DNA of 64,000 bases, taken from contig OZ038531.1 in the NCBI GenBank assembly GCA_964036665.1, positions 12,958,168 to 13,022,167 on the forward strand, in the 5' to 3' direction. Both the position numbers and the translations under genes were made by a program. The notes below the pieces were generated by a model, which searched no databases, was not told the DNA's origin, and worked only from the letters and a program-made list of their open reading frames with translations. This stretch comes from Gordius sp. MW1 (lineage: Eukaryota > Nematomorpha > Gordioida > Gordea > Gordiidae). Below, one piece after another: positions 49,425 through 63,100 of the stretch (position 1 is its first letter; each line of letters starts with the position of its first letter).

Positions 49425-52400
49425 TTTAAGCTGCCAGATCTATTCATTTTGACAAAAGACAACGTTTTATTGTTGCGATTAGTTTGTTGTATCGCAACGT
49501 GAGTGCTTAATTTTTGAAAACTGCTCTATGCGATTATGATTTCAAAGTAATAGTTTTCTGATTCTGATAAATTTTTACTTTTTATCATCGAAACCACGTC
49601 TGAAAACGACAACTTTCATCGGATGCATACGGTTGAAAGAAAAATATGAGAAAAATTTTGAGGTAAAAATATTTATTTTTTTCGATTCTATGTGAAAGAG
49701 CATGAAAAAATATATAAAAGTAAGCCAATTTGAGAATCCTATTATCCTCGATTTACTTCCGAAAAGAGGTTTTAAGCTGCCAGATCTATTCATTTTGACA
49801 AAAGACAACAATTATTTTTGCGATTAGTTTGTTGTATCGCAACGTGAGTGCTTAATTTTTCAAATATGCACTATGCGATCATGATTTTAAAGTAATAGTT
49901 TTCTGATTCTGATAAATTTTTACTTTTTATCATCGAAACCACGTCTGAAAACGACAACTTTCATCGGATGCATACGGTTGAAAGAAAAATATGAGAAAAA
50001 TTTTGAGGTAAAAATATTAATTTTTTTCGATTTTATGTGAAAGAGCATGAAAAAATATATAAAAGTAAGCCAATTTGAGAATCCTATTATCCTCGATTTA
50101 CTTCCGAAAAGAGGGTTTAAGCTGCCAGATCTATTCATTTTGACAAAAGACAACGTTTTATTGTTGCGATTAGTTTGTTGTATCGCAACGTGAGTGCTTA
50201 ATTTTTGAAAACTGCTCTATGCGATTATGATTTCAAAGTATAGTTTTTAGATTCTGATAAATTTTTACTTGGGATCATAGAAACCACGTCTGAAAACGAC
50301 AACTTTCATCGGATGAATACGGTTCAAAGAAAAATATGTGAAAAATTTTGAATTAAAAATATTTATTTTTTTCGATTCTATGTGAAAGAGCATGAAAAAT
50401 ATATAAAAGTAAGCCAATTTGAGAATCCTATTATCGTCGATTGACTTCTGAAAAGAGGTTTTAAGCTGCGAGAACTATCATTTTGACAAAAGACAACGTT
50501 TTATTGTTGCGATTAGTTTGTCGTATCGCCGTGAGTGCTTAATTTTTGGAAACTGCTCTATGCGATTATGATTTCAAAGTAATAGTTTTTAGATTCTGAT
50601 AAATTTTTACTTGGGATCATAGAAACCACGTCTGAAAACGACAACTTTCATCGGATGAATACGGTTCAAAGAAAAATATGTGAAATATTTTGATGTAAAA
50701 ATATTTATTTTTTTCGATTCTATGTGAAAGAGCATGAAAAAAATATAAAAGTAAGCCAATTTGAGAATCCTATTATCCTCGATTTACTTCCGAAAAGAGG
50801 TTTTAAGCTGCCAGATCTATTCATTTTGTCAAAAGACAACGTTTTATTGTTGCGATTAGTTTGTTGTATCGCAACGTGAGTGCTTAATTTTTGAAAACTG
50901 CTCTATGCGATTATGATTTCAAAGTAATAGTTTTTAGATTCTGATAAATTTTTACTTGGGATCATAGAAACCACGTCTGAAAACGACAACTTTCATCGGA
51001 TGAATACGGTTCAAAGAAAAATATGTGAAAAATTTTGAGGTAAAAATATTTATTTTTTTCGATTCTATGTGAAAGAGCATGAAAAAATATATAAAAGTAA
51101 GCCAATTTGAGAATCCTATTATCCTCGATTGACTTCTGAAAAGAGGTTTTAAGCTGCGAGAACTATCATTTTGACAAAAGACAACGTTTTATTGTTGCGA
51201 TTAGTTTGTTGTATCGCAACGTGAGTGCTTAATTTTTGAAAACTGCTCTATGCGATTATGATTTCAAAGTAATAGTTTTTAGATTCTGATAAATTTTTAC
51301 TTGGGATCATAGAAACCACGTCTGAAAACGACAACTTTCATCGGATGAATACGGTTCAAAGAAAAATATGTGAAAAATTTTGAGGTAAAAATATTTATTT
51401 TTTTCGATTCTATGTGAAAGAGCATGAAAAAATATATAAAAGTAAGCCAATTTGAGAATCCTATTATCCTCGATTGACTTCTGAAAAGAGGTTTTAAGCT
51501 GCGAGAACTATCATTTTGACAAAAGACAACGTTTTATTGTTGCGATTAGTTTGTTGTATCGCAACGTGAGTGCTTAATTTTTGAAAACTGCTCTATGCGA
51601 TTATGATTTCAAAGTAATAGTTTTTAGATTCTGATAAATTTTTACTTGGGATCATAGAAACCACGTCTGAAAACGACAACTTTCATCGGATGAATACGGT
51701 TCAAAGAAAAATATGTGAAAAATTTTGAGGTAAAAATATTTATTTTTTTCGATTCTATGTGAAAGAGCATGAAAAAATATATAAAAGTAAGCCAATTTGA
51801 GAATCCTCTTATCCTCGATTTACTTCCGAAAAGAGGTTTTAAGCTGCCAGATCTATTCATTTTGACAAAAGACAACGTTTTATTGTTACGATTAGTTTGT
51901 TGTATCGCAACGTGAGTGCTTAATTTTTCAAAAATGCACTATGCGATCATGATTTTAAAGTAATAGTTTTCTGATTCTGATAAATTTTTACTTTTTATCA
52001 TCGAAACCACGTCTGAAAACGACAACTTTCATCGGATGCATACGGTTGAAAGAAAAATAGGAGAAAAATTTTGAGGTAAAAATATTTATTTTTTTCGACT
52101 CTATGTGAAAGAGCATGAAAAAATATATAAAAGTCAGCCAATTTGAGAATCCTATTATCCTCGATTTACTTCCGAAAAGAGGTTTTAAGCTGCCAGATCT
52201 ATTCATTTTGACAAAAGACAACGTTTTATTGTTGCGATTAGTTTGTTGTATCGCAACGTGAGTGCTTAATTTTTCAAAAATGCACTATGCGATCATGATT
52301 TTAAAATAATAGTTTTCTGATTCTGATAAATTTTTACTTTTTATCATCGAAACCACGTCTGAAAACGACAACTTTCATCGGATGCATAAGGTTGAAAGAA

Positions 52401-53734
52401 AAATATGAGAAAAATTTTGAGGTAAAAATATTTATTTTTTTCGATTCTATGTGAAAGAGCATGAAAAAATATATAAAAGTAAGCCAATTTGAGAATCCTA
52501 TTATCCTCGATTTACTTCCGAAAAGAGGTTTTAAGCTGCCAGATCTATTCATTTTGACAAAAGACACATTTTATTGTTGCGATTAGTTTGTTGTATCGCA
52601 ACGTGAGTGCTTAATTTTTGAAAACTGCTCTATGCGATTATGATTTTAAAGTAATAGTTTTCTGATTCTGATAAATTTTTACTTTTTATCATCGAAACCA
52701 CGTCTGAAAACGACAACTCATCGGATGCATACGGTTGAAAGAAAAATATGAGAAAAATTTTGAGGTAAAAATATTTATTTTTTTCGATTCTATGTGAAAG
52801 AGCATGAAAAAATATATAAAAGTCAGCCAATTTGAGAATCCTATTATCCTCGATTTACTTCCGAAAAGAGGTTTTAAGCTGCCAGATCTATTCATTTTGA
52901 CAAAAGACAACGTTTTATTGTTGCGATTAGTTTGTTGTATCGCAACGTGAGTGCTTAATTTTTGAAAACTGCTCTATGCGATTATGATTTCAAAGTAATA
53001 GTTTTTAGATTCTGATAAATTTTTACTTGGGATCATAGAAACCACGTCTGAAAACGACAACTTTCATCGGATGAATACGGTTCAAAGAAAAATATGTGAA
53101 AAATTTTGAGGTAAAAATATTTATTTTTTTCAATTCTATGTGAAAGAGCATGAAAAAATATATAAAAGTAAGCCAATTTGAGAATCCTCTTATCCTCGAT
53201 TTACTTCCGAAAAGAGGTTTTAAGCTGCCAGATCTATTCATTTTGACAAAAGACAACGTTTTATTGTTGCGATTAGTTTGTTGTATCGCAACGTGAGTGC
53301 TTAATTTTTCAAAAATGCACTATGCGATCATGATTTTAAAGTAATAGTTTTCTGATTCTGATAAATTTTTACTTTTTATCATCGAAACCACGTCTGAAAA
53401 CGACAACTTTTATCGGATGCATACGGTTGAAAGAAAAATATGAGAAATATTTTGATGTAAAAATATTTATTTTTTTCGATTCTATGTGAAAGAGCATGAA
53501 AAAATATATAAAAGTAAGCCAATTTGAGAATCCTATTATCCTCGATTTACTTCCGAAAAGAGGTTTTAAGCTGCCAGATCTATTCATTTTGACAAAAGAC
53601 AACGTTTTATTGTTGCGATTAGTTTGTTGTATCGCAACGTGAGTGCTTAATTTTTAAAATATGCACTATGCGATCATGATTTAAAAGTAATAGTTTTCTG
53701 ATTCTGATAAATTTTTACTTTTATCGAAACCACG

Positions 53735-53790
53735 TCTGAAAACGACAACTTTCATCGGATGAGGTAAAAATATTTATTTTTTTCGATTTT
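53735..53790. repeat. Deletion monomer, CATCGGATG joined to GAGGTAAAAAT
   Basis: The CATACGGTTGAAAG and AATATGAGAAAAATTTT blocks, about 34 bp, are missing, so CATCGGAT meets GAGGTAAAAATATT. The same joint is at about 61,318 in HOR copy 2, showing that the deletion predates the 22-mer duplication. This copy has a further 4-bp loss just upstream. Confidence 0.85.
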
Positions 53791-54164
53791 ATGTGAAAGA
53801 GCATGAAAAAATATATAAAAGTAAGCCAATTTGAGAATCCTTATATCCTCGATTTACTTCCGAAAAGAGGGTTTAAGCTGCCAGATCTATTCATTTTGAC
53901 AAAAGACAACGTTTTATTGTTGCGATTAGTTTGTTGTATCGCAACGTGAGTGCTTAATTTTTGAAAACTGCTCTATGCGATTATGATTTCAAAGTAATAG
54001 TTTTTAGATTCTGATAAATTTTTACTTGGGATCATAGAAACCACGTCTGAAAACGACAACTTTCATCAGATGAATACGGTTCAAAGAAAAATATGTGAAA
54101 AATTTTGAGGTAAAAATATTTATTTTTTTCGATTCTATGTGAAAGAGCATGAAAAAATATATAA

Positions 54165-55030
54165 AAGTAAGCCAATTTGAGAATCCTATTATCGTCGATT
54201 GACTTCTGAAAAGAGGTTTTAAGCTGCGAGAACTATCATTTTGACAAAAGACAACGTTTTATTGTTGCGATTAGTTTGTTGTATCGCAACGTGAGTGCTT
54301 AATTTTTCAAAAATGCACTATGCGATCATGATTTTAAAGTAATAGTTTTCTGATTCTGATAAATTTTTACTTGGGATCATAGAAACCACGTCTGAAAACG
54401 ACAACTTTCATCGGATGAATACGGTTCAAAGAAAAATATGTAAAAAATTTTGAGGTAAAAATATTTATTTTTTTTCGATTCTATGTGAAAGAGCATGAAA
54501 AAATATATAAAAGTAACCCAATTTGAGAATTCTATTATCCTCGATTGACTTCTGAAAAGAGGTTTTAAGCTGCGAGAACTATCATTTTGACAAAAGACAA
54601 CGTTTTATTGTTGCGATTAGTTTGTTGTATCGCAACGTGAGTGCTTAATTTTTCAAAAATGCACTATGCGATCATGATTTTAAAGTAATAGTTTTCTGAT
54701 TCTGATAAATTTTTACTTTTTATCATCGAAACCACGTCTGAAAACGACAACATTCATCGGATGCATACGGTTGAAAGAAAAATATGAGAAAAATTTTGAG
54801 GTAAAAATATTTATTTTTTTCGATTTTATGTGAAAGAGCATGAAAAAATATATAAAAGTAAGCCAATTTGAGAATCCTATTATCCTCGATTTACTTCCGA
54901 AAAGAGGGTTTAAGCTGCCAGATCTATTCATTTTGACAAAAGACAACGTTTTATTGTTGCGATTAGTTTGTTGTATCGCAACGTGAGTGCTTAATTTTTG
55001 AAAACTGCTCTATGCGATTATGATTTCAAA
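54165..55030. repeat. 866-bp internal repeat of the 22-mer HOR, first occurrence
   Basis: About two and a half monomers, containing TTATCGTCGATTGAC, GTAACCCAATTTGAGAATTC and CGACAACATTCATCGG, that recur 2,070 bp downstream inside the same HOR unit. The three intervening monomers are not part of this match. A third copy follows in HOR copy 2 around 61,723-62,588. Confidence 0.83.
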
Positions 55031-56234
55031 GTATAGTTTTTAGATTCTGATAAATTTTTACTTGGGATCATAGAAACCACGTCTGAAAACGACAATTTTC
55101 ATCGGATGAATACGGTTCAAAGAAAAATATGTGAAAAATTTTGAGGTAAAAATATTTATTTTTTTCGATTCTATGTGAAAGAGCATGAAAAATATATAAA
55201 AGTAAGCCAATTTGAGAATCCTATTATCGTCGATTGACTTCCGAAAAGAGGTTTTAAGCTGCCAGATCTATTCATTTTGACAAAAGACAACGTTTTATTG
55301 TTGCGATTAGTTTGTTGTATCGCAACGTGAGTGCTTAATTTTTAAAAACTGCTCTATGCGATTATGATTTCAAAGTAATAGTTTTCTGATTCTGATAAAT
55401 TTTTACTTTTTATCATCGAAACCACGTCTGAAAACGACAACTTTCATCGGATGCATACGTGTGAAAGAAAAATATGAGAAAAATTTTGAGGTAAAAATAT
55501 TTATTTTTTTCGATTCTATGTGAAAGAGCATGAAAAAATATATAAAAGTAAGCCAATTTGAGAATCCTATTATCCTCGATTTACTTCCGAAAAGAAATTT
55601 TAAGCTGCCAGATCTATTCATTTTGACAAAAGACAACAATTATTGTTGCGATTAGTTTGTTGTATCGCAACGTGAGTGCTTAATTTTTCAAATATGCACT
55701 ATGCGATCATGATTTTAAAGTAATAGTTTTCTGATTCTAATAAATTTTTACTTTTTATCATCGAAACCACGTCTGAAAACGACAACTTTCATCGGATGCA
55801 TACGGTTGAAAGAAAAATATGAGAAAAATTTTGAGGTAAAAATATTTATTTTTTTCGATTTTATGTGAAAGAGCATGAAAAAATATATAAAAGTAAGCCA
55901 ATTTGAGAATCCTATTATCCTCGATTTACTTCCGAAAAGAGGGTTTAAGCTGCCAGATCTATTCATTTTGACAAAAGACAACGTTTTATTGTTGCGATTA
56001 GTTTGTTGTATCGCAACGTGAGTGCTTAATTTTTGAAAACTGCTCTATGCGATTATGATTTCAAAGTATAGTTTTTAGATTCTGATAAATTTTTACTTGG
56101 GATCATAGAAACCACGTCTGAAAACGACAATTTTCATCGGATGAATACGGTTCAAAGAAAAATATGTGAAAAATTTTGAGGTAAAAATATTTATTTTTTT
56201 CGATTCTATGTGAAAGAGCATGAAAAATATATAA

Positions 56235-57100
56235 AAGTAAGCCAATTTGAGAATCCTATTATCGTCGATTGACTTCTGAAAAGAGGTTTTAAGCTGCGAG
56301 AACTATCATTTTGACAAAAGACAACGTTTTATTGTTGCGATTAGTTTGTTGTATCGCAACGTGAGTGCTTAATTTTTCAAAAATGCACTATGCGATCATG
56401 ATTTTAAAGTAATAGTTTTCTGATTCTGATAAATTTTTACTTGGGATCATAGAAACCACGTCTGAAAACGACAACTTTCATCGGATGAATACGGTTCAAA
56501 GAAAAATATGTAAAAAATTTTGAGGTAAAAATATTTATTTTTTTTCGATTCTATGTGAAAGAGCATGAAAAAATATATAAAAGTAACCCAATTTGAGAAT
56601 TCTATTATCCTCGATTGACTTCTGAAAAGAGGTTTTAAGCTGCGAGAACTATCATTTTGACAAAAGACAACGTTTTATTGTTGCGATTAGTTTGTTGTAT
56701 CGCAACGTGAGTGCTTAATTTTTCAAAAATGCACTATGCGATCATGATTTTAAAGTAATAGTTTTCTGATTCTGATAAATTTTTACTTTTTATCATCGAA
56801 ACCACGTCTGAAAACGACAACATTCATCGGATGCATACGGTTGAAAGAAAAATATGAGAAAAATTTTGAGGTAAAAATATTAATTTTTTTCGATTTTATG
56901 TGAAAGAGCATGAAAAAATATATAAAAGTAAGCCAATTTGAGAATCCTATTATCCTCGATTTACTTCCGAAAAGAGGGTTTAAGCTGCCAGATCTATTCA
57001 TTTTGACAAAAGACAACGTTTTATTGTTGCGATTAGTTTGTTGTATCGCAACGTGAGTGCTTAATTTTTGAAAACTGCTCTATGCGATTATGATTTCAAA
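56235..57100. repeat. 866-bp internal repeat of the 22-mer HOR, second occurrence
   Basis: Counterpart of 54,165-55,030 with the same GTAACCCAATTTGAGAATTC and CAACATTCATCGG marks. It differs at AATATTAATTTTTT (about 56,877) against AATATTTATTTTTT. It ends where CAAAGTATAGTTTTTAG in the first copy is replaced by CAAAGTAATAGTTTTCTG. Confidence 0.83.
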
Positions 57101-60100
57101 GTAATAGTTTTCTGATTCTGATAAATTTTTACTTTTTATCATCGAAACCACGTCTGAAAACGACAACTTTCATCGGATGCATACGGTTGAAAGAAAAATA
57201 TGAGAAAAATTTTGAGGTAAAAATATTTATTTTTTTCGATTCTATGTGAAAGAGCATGAAAAAATATATAAAAGTAAGCCAATTTGAGAATCCTATTATC
57301 CTCGATTTACTTCCGAAAAGAGGTTTTAAGCTGCCAGATCTATTCATTTTGACAAAAGACAACAATTATTTTTGCGATTAGTTTGTTGTATCGCAACGTG
57401 AGTGCTTAATTTTTCAAATATGCACTATGCGATCATGATTTTAAAGTAATAGTTTTCTGATTCTGATAAATTTTTACTTTTTATCATCGAAACCACGTCT
57501 GAAAACGACAACTTTCATCGGATGCATACGGTTGAAAGAAAAATATGAGAAAAATTTTGAGGTAAAAATATTAATTTTTTTCGATTTTATGTGAAAGAGC
57601 ATGAAAAAATATATAAAAGTAAGCCAATTTGAGAATCCTATTATCCTCGATTTACTTCCGAAAAGAGGGATTAAGCTGCCAGATCTATTCATTTTGACAA
57701 AAGACAACGTTTTATTGTTGCGATTAGTTTGTTGTATCGCAACGTGAGTGCTTAATTTTTGAAAACTGCTCTATGCGATTATGATTTCAAAGTATAGTTT
57801 TTAGATTCTGATAAATTTTTACTTGGGATCATAGAAACCACGTCTGAAAACGACAACTTTCATCGGATGAATACGGTTCAAAGAAAAATATGTGAAAAAT
57901 TTTGAATTAAAAATATTTATTTTTTTCGATTCTATGTGAAAGAGCATGAAAAATATATAAAAGTAAGCCAATTTGAGAATCCTATTATCGTCGATTGACT
58001 TCTGAAAAGAGGTTTTAAGCTGCGAGAACTATCATTTTGACAAAAGACAACGTTTTATTGTTGCGATTAGTTTGTCGTATCGCCGTGAGTGCTTAATTTT
58101 TGGAAACTGCTCTATGCGATTATGATTTCAAAGTAATAGTTTTTAGATTCTGATAAATTTTTACTTGGGATCATAGAAACCACGTCTGAAAACGACAACT
58201 TTCATCGGATGAATACGGTTCAAAGAAAAATATGTGAAATATTTTGATGTAAAAATATTTATTTTTTTCGATTCTATGTGAAAGAGCATGAAAAAAATAT
58301 AAAAGTAAGCCAATTTGAGAATCCTATTATCCTCGATTTACTTCCGAAAAGAGGTTTTAAGCTGCCAGATCTATTCATTTTGTCAAAAGACAACGTTTTA
58401 TTGTTGCGATTAGTTTGTTGTATCGCAACGTGAGTGCTTAATTTTTGAAAACTGCTCTATGCGATTATGATTTCAAAGTAATAGTTTTTAGATTCTGATA
58501 AATTTTTACTTGGGATCATAGAAACCACGTCTGAAAACGACAACTTTCATCGGATGAATACGGTTCAAAGAAAAATATGTGAAAAATTTTGAGGTAAAAA
58601 TATTTATTTTTTTCGATTCTATGTGAAAGAGCATGAAAAAATATATAAAAGTAAGCCAATTTGAGAATCCTATTATCCTCGATTGACTTCTGAAAAGAGG
58701 TTTTAAGCTGCGAGAACTATCATTTTGACAAAAGACAACGTTTTATTGTTGCGATTAGTTTGTTGTATCGCAACGTGAGTGCTTAATTTTTGAAAACTGC
58801 TCTATGCGATTATGATTTCAAAGTAATAGTTTTTAGATTCTGATAAATTTTTACTTGGGATCATAGAAACCACGTCTGAAAACGACAACTTTCATCGGAT
58901 GAATACGGTTCAAAGAAAAATATGTGAAAAATTTTGAGGTAAAAATATTTATTTTTTTCGATTCTATGTGAAAGAGCATGAAAAAATATATAAAAGTAAG
59001 CCAATTTGAGAATCCTATTATCCTCGATTGACTTCTGAAAAGAGGTTTTAAGCTGCGAGAACTATCATTTTGACAAAAGACAACGTTTTATTGTTGCGAT
59101 TAGTTTGTTGTATCGCAACGTGAGTGCTTAATTTTTGAAAACTGCTCTATGCGATTATGATTTCAAAGTAATAGTTTTTAGATTCTGATAAATTTTTACT
59201 TGGGATCATAGAAACCACGTCTGAAAACGACAACTTTCATCGGATGAATACGGTTCAAAGAAAAATATGTGAAAAATTTTGAGGTAAAAATATTTATTTT
59301 TTTCGATTCTATGTGAAAGAGCATGAAAAAATATATAAAAGTAAGCCAATTTGAGAATCCTCTTATCCTCGATTTACTTCCGAAAAGAGGTTTTAAGCTG
59401 CCAGATCTATTCATTTTGACAAAAGACAACGTTTTATTGTTACGATTAGTTTGTTGTATCGCAACGTGAGTGCTTAATTTTTCAAAAATGCACTATGCGA
59501 TCATGATTTTAAAGTAATAGTTTTCTGATTCTGATAAATTTTTACTTTTTATCATCGAAACCACGTCTGAAAACGACAACTTTCATCGGATGCATACGGT
59601 TGAAAGAAAAATAGGAGAAAAATTTTGAGGTAAAAATATTTATTTTTTTCGACTCTATGTGAAAGAGCATGAAAAAATATATAAAAGTCAGCCAATTTGA
59701 GAATCCTATTATCCTCGATTTACTTCCGAAAAGAGGTTTTAAGCTGCCAGATCTATTCATTTTGACAAAAGACAACGTTTTATTGTTGCGATTAGTTTGT
59801 TGTATCGCAACGTGAGTGCTTAATTTTTCAAAAATGCACTATGCGATCATGATTTTAAAATAATAGTTTTCTGATTCTGATAAATTTTTACTTTTTATCA
59901 TCGAAACCACGTCTGAAAACGACAACTTTCATCGGATGCATAAGGTTGAAAGAAAAATATGAGAAAAATTTTGAGGTAAAAATATTTATTTTTTTCGATT
60001 CTATGTGAAAGAGCATGAAAAAATATATAAAAGTAAGCCAATTTGAGAATCCTATTATCCTCGATTTACTTCCGAAAAGAGGTTTTAAGCTGCCAGATCT

Positions 60101-63100
60101 ATTCATTTTGACAAAAGACACATTTTATTGTTGCGATTAGTTTGTTGTATCGCAACGTGAGTGCTTAATTTTTGAAAACTGCTCTATGCGATTATGATTT
60201 TAAAGTAATAGTTTTCTGATTCTGATAAATTTTTACTTTTTATCATCGAAACCACGTCTGAAAACGACAACTCATCGGATGCATACGGTTGAAAGAAAAA
60301 TATGAGAAAAATTTTGAGGTAAAAATATTTATTTTTTTCGATTCTATGTGAAAGAGCATGAAAAAATATATAAAAGTCAGCCAATTTGAGAATCCTATTA
60401 TCCTCGATTTACTTCCGAAAAGAGGTTTTAAGCTGCCAGATCTATTCATTTTGACAAAAGACAACGTTTTATTGTTGCGATTAGTTTGTTGTATCGCAAC
60501 GTGAGTGCTTAATTTTTGAAAACTGCTCTATGCGATTATGATTTCAAAGTAATAGTTTTTAGATTCTGATAAATTTTTACTTGGGATCATAGAAACCACG
60601 TCTGAAAACGACAACTTTCATCGGATGAATACGGTTCAAAGAAAAATATGTGAAAAATTTTGAGGTAAAAATATTTATTTTTTTCGATTCTATGTGAAAG
60701 AGCATGAAAAAATATATAAAAGTAAGCCAATTTGAGAATCCTCTTATCCTCGATTTACTTCCGAAAAGAGGTTTTAAGCTGCCAGATCTATTCATTTTGA
60801 CAAAAGACAACGTTTTATTGTTGCGATTAGTTTGTTGTATCGCAACGTGAGTGCTTAATTTTTCAAAAATGCACTATGCGATCATGATTTTAAAGTAATA
60901 GTTTTCTGATTCTGATAAATTTTTACTTTTTATCATCGAAACCACGTCTGAAAACGACAACTTTTATCGGATGCATACGGTTGAAAGAAAAATATGAGAA
61001 ATATTTTGATGTAAAAATATTTATTTTTTTCGATTCTATGTGAAAGAGCATGAAAAAATATATAAAAGTAAGCCAATTTGAGAATCCTATTATCCTCGAT
61101 TTACTTCCGAAAAGAGGTTTTAAGCTGCCAGATCTATTCATTTTGACAAAAGACAACGTTTTATTGTTGCGATTAGTTTGTTGTATCGCAACGTGAGTGC
61201 TTAATTTTTAAAATATGCACTATGCGATCATGATTTAAAAGTAATAGTTTTCTGATTCTGATAAATTTTTACTTTTTATCATCGAAACCACGTCTGAAAA
61301 CGACAACTTTCATCGGATGAGGTAAAAATATTTATTTTTTTCGATTTTATGTGAAAGAGCATGAAAAAATATATAAAAGTAAGCCAATTTGAGAATCCTT
61401 ATATCCTCGATTTACTTCCGAAAAGAGGGTTTAAGCTGCCAGATCTATTCATTTTGACAAAAGACAACGTTTTATTGTTGCGATTAGTTTGTTGTATCGC
61501 AACGTGAGTGCTTAATTTTTGAAAACTGCTCTATGCGATTATGATTTCAAAGTAATAGTTTTTAGATTCTGATAAATTTTTACTTGGGATCATAGAAACC
61601 ACGTCTGAAAACGACAACTTTCATCAGATGAATACGGTTCAAAGAAAAATATGTGAAAAATTTTGAGGTAAAAATATTTATTTTTTTCGATTCTATGTGA
61701 AAGAGCATGAAAAAATATATAAAAGTAAGCCAATTTGAGAATCCTATTATCGTCGATTGACTTCTGAAAAGAGGTTTTAAGCTGCGAGAACTATCATTTT
61801 GACAAAAGACAACGTTTTATTGTTGCGATTAGTTTGTTGTATCGCAACGTGAGTGCTTAATTTTTCAAAAATGCACTATGCGATCATGATTTTAAAGTAA
61901 TAGTTTTCTGATTCTGATAAATTTTTACTTGGGATCATAGAAACCACGTCTGAAAACGACAACTTTCATCGGATGAATACGGTTCAAAGAAAAATATGTA
62001 AAAAATTTTGAGGTAAGAATATTTATTTTTTTTCGATTCTATGTGAAAGAGCATGAAAAAATATATAAAAGTAACCCAATTTGAGAATTCTATTATCCTC
62101 GATTGACTTCTGAAAAGAGGTTTTAAGCTGCGAGAACTATCATTTTGACAAAAGACAACGTTTTATTGTTGCGATTAGTTTGTTGTATCGCAACGTGAGT
62201 GCTTAATTTTTCAAAAATGCACTATGCGATCATGATTTTAAAGTAATAGTTTTCTGATTCTGATAAATTTTTACTTTTTATCATCGAAACCACGTCTGAA
62301 AACGACAACATTCATCGGATGCATACGGTTGAAAGAAAAATATGAGAAAAATTTTGAGGTAAAAATATTTATTTTTTTCGATTTTATGTGAAAGAGCATG
62401 AAAAAATATATAAAAGTAAGCCAATTTGAGAATCCTATTATCCTCGATTTACTTCCGAAAAGAGGGTTTAAGCTGCCAGATCTATTCATTTTGACAAAAG
62501 ACAACGTTTTATTGTTGCGATTAGTTTGTTGTATCGCAACGTGAGTGCTTAATTTTTGAAAACTGCTCTATGCGATTATGATTTCAAAGTATAGTTTTTA
62601 GATTCTGATAAATTTTTACTTGGGATCATAGAAACCACGTCTGAAAACGACAATTTTCATCGGATGAATACGGTTCAAAGAAAAATATGTGAAAAATTTT
62701 GAGGTAAAAATATTTATTTTTTTCGATTCTATGTGAAAGAGCATGAAAAATATATAAAAGTAAGCCAATTTGAGAATCCTATTATCGTCGATTGACTTCC
62801 GAAAAGAGGTTTTAAGCTGCCAGATCTATTCATTTTGACAAAAGACAACGTTTTATTGTTGCGATTAGTTTGTTGTATCGCAACGTGAGTGCTTAATTTT
62901 TAAAAACTGCTCTATGCGATTATGATTTCAAAGTAATAGTTTTCTGATTCTGATAAATTTTTACTTTTTATCATCGAAACCACGTCTGAAAACGACAACT
63001 TTCATCGGATGCATACGTGTGAAAGAAAAATATGAGAAAAATTTTGAGGGAAAAATATTTATTTTTTTCGATTCTATGTGAAAGAGCATGAAAAAATATA

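Larger units (their letters stand above)
49425..56978. repeat. 7,554-bp, 22-monomer HOR, copy 1
   Basis: Landmarks from about 49,425 recur 7,554 bp later: ACAACAATTATTTTTGCG, AAATATTAATTTTTTTCG, CAAAGTATAG, TTTGAATTAAAAATA, TTGTCGTATCGCCGTGAG, TTGTTACGATTAG, AAAATAGGAGAAAAAT, GTCAGCCAATTTG, AAGACACATTTTATTG and CGACAACTCATCGG. After about 53,720 the offset becomes 7,558 because this copy lacks 4 bp (TTTTATCG against TTTTTATCATCG). Twenty-two monomers fit in the unit, one of them internally deleted near 53,760. Confidence 0.92.
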
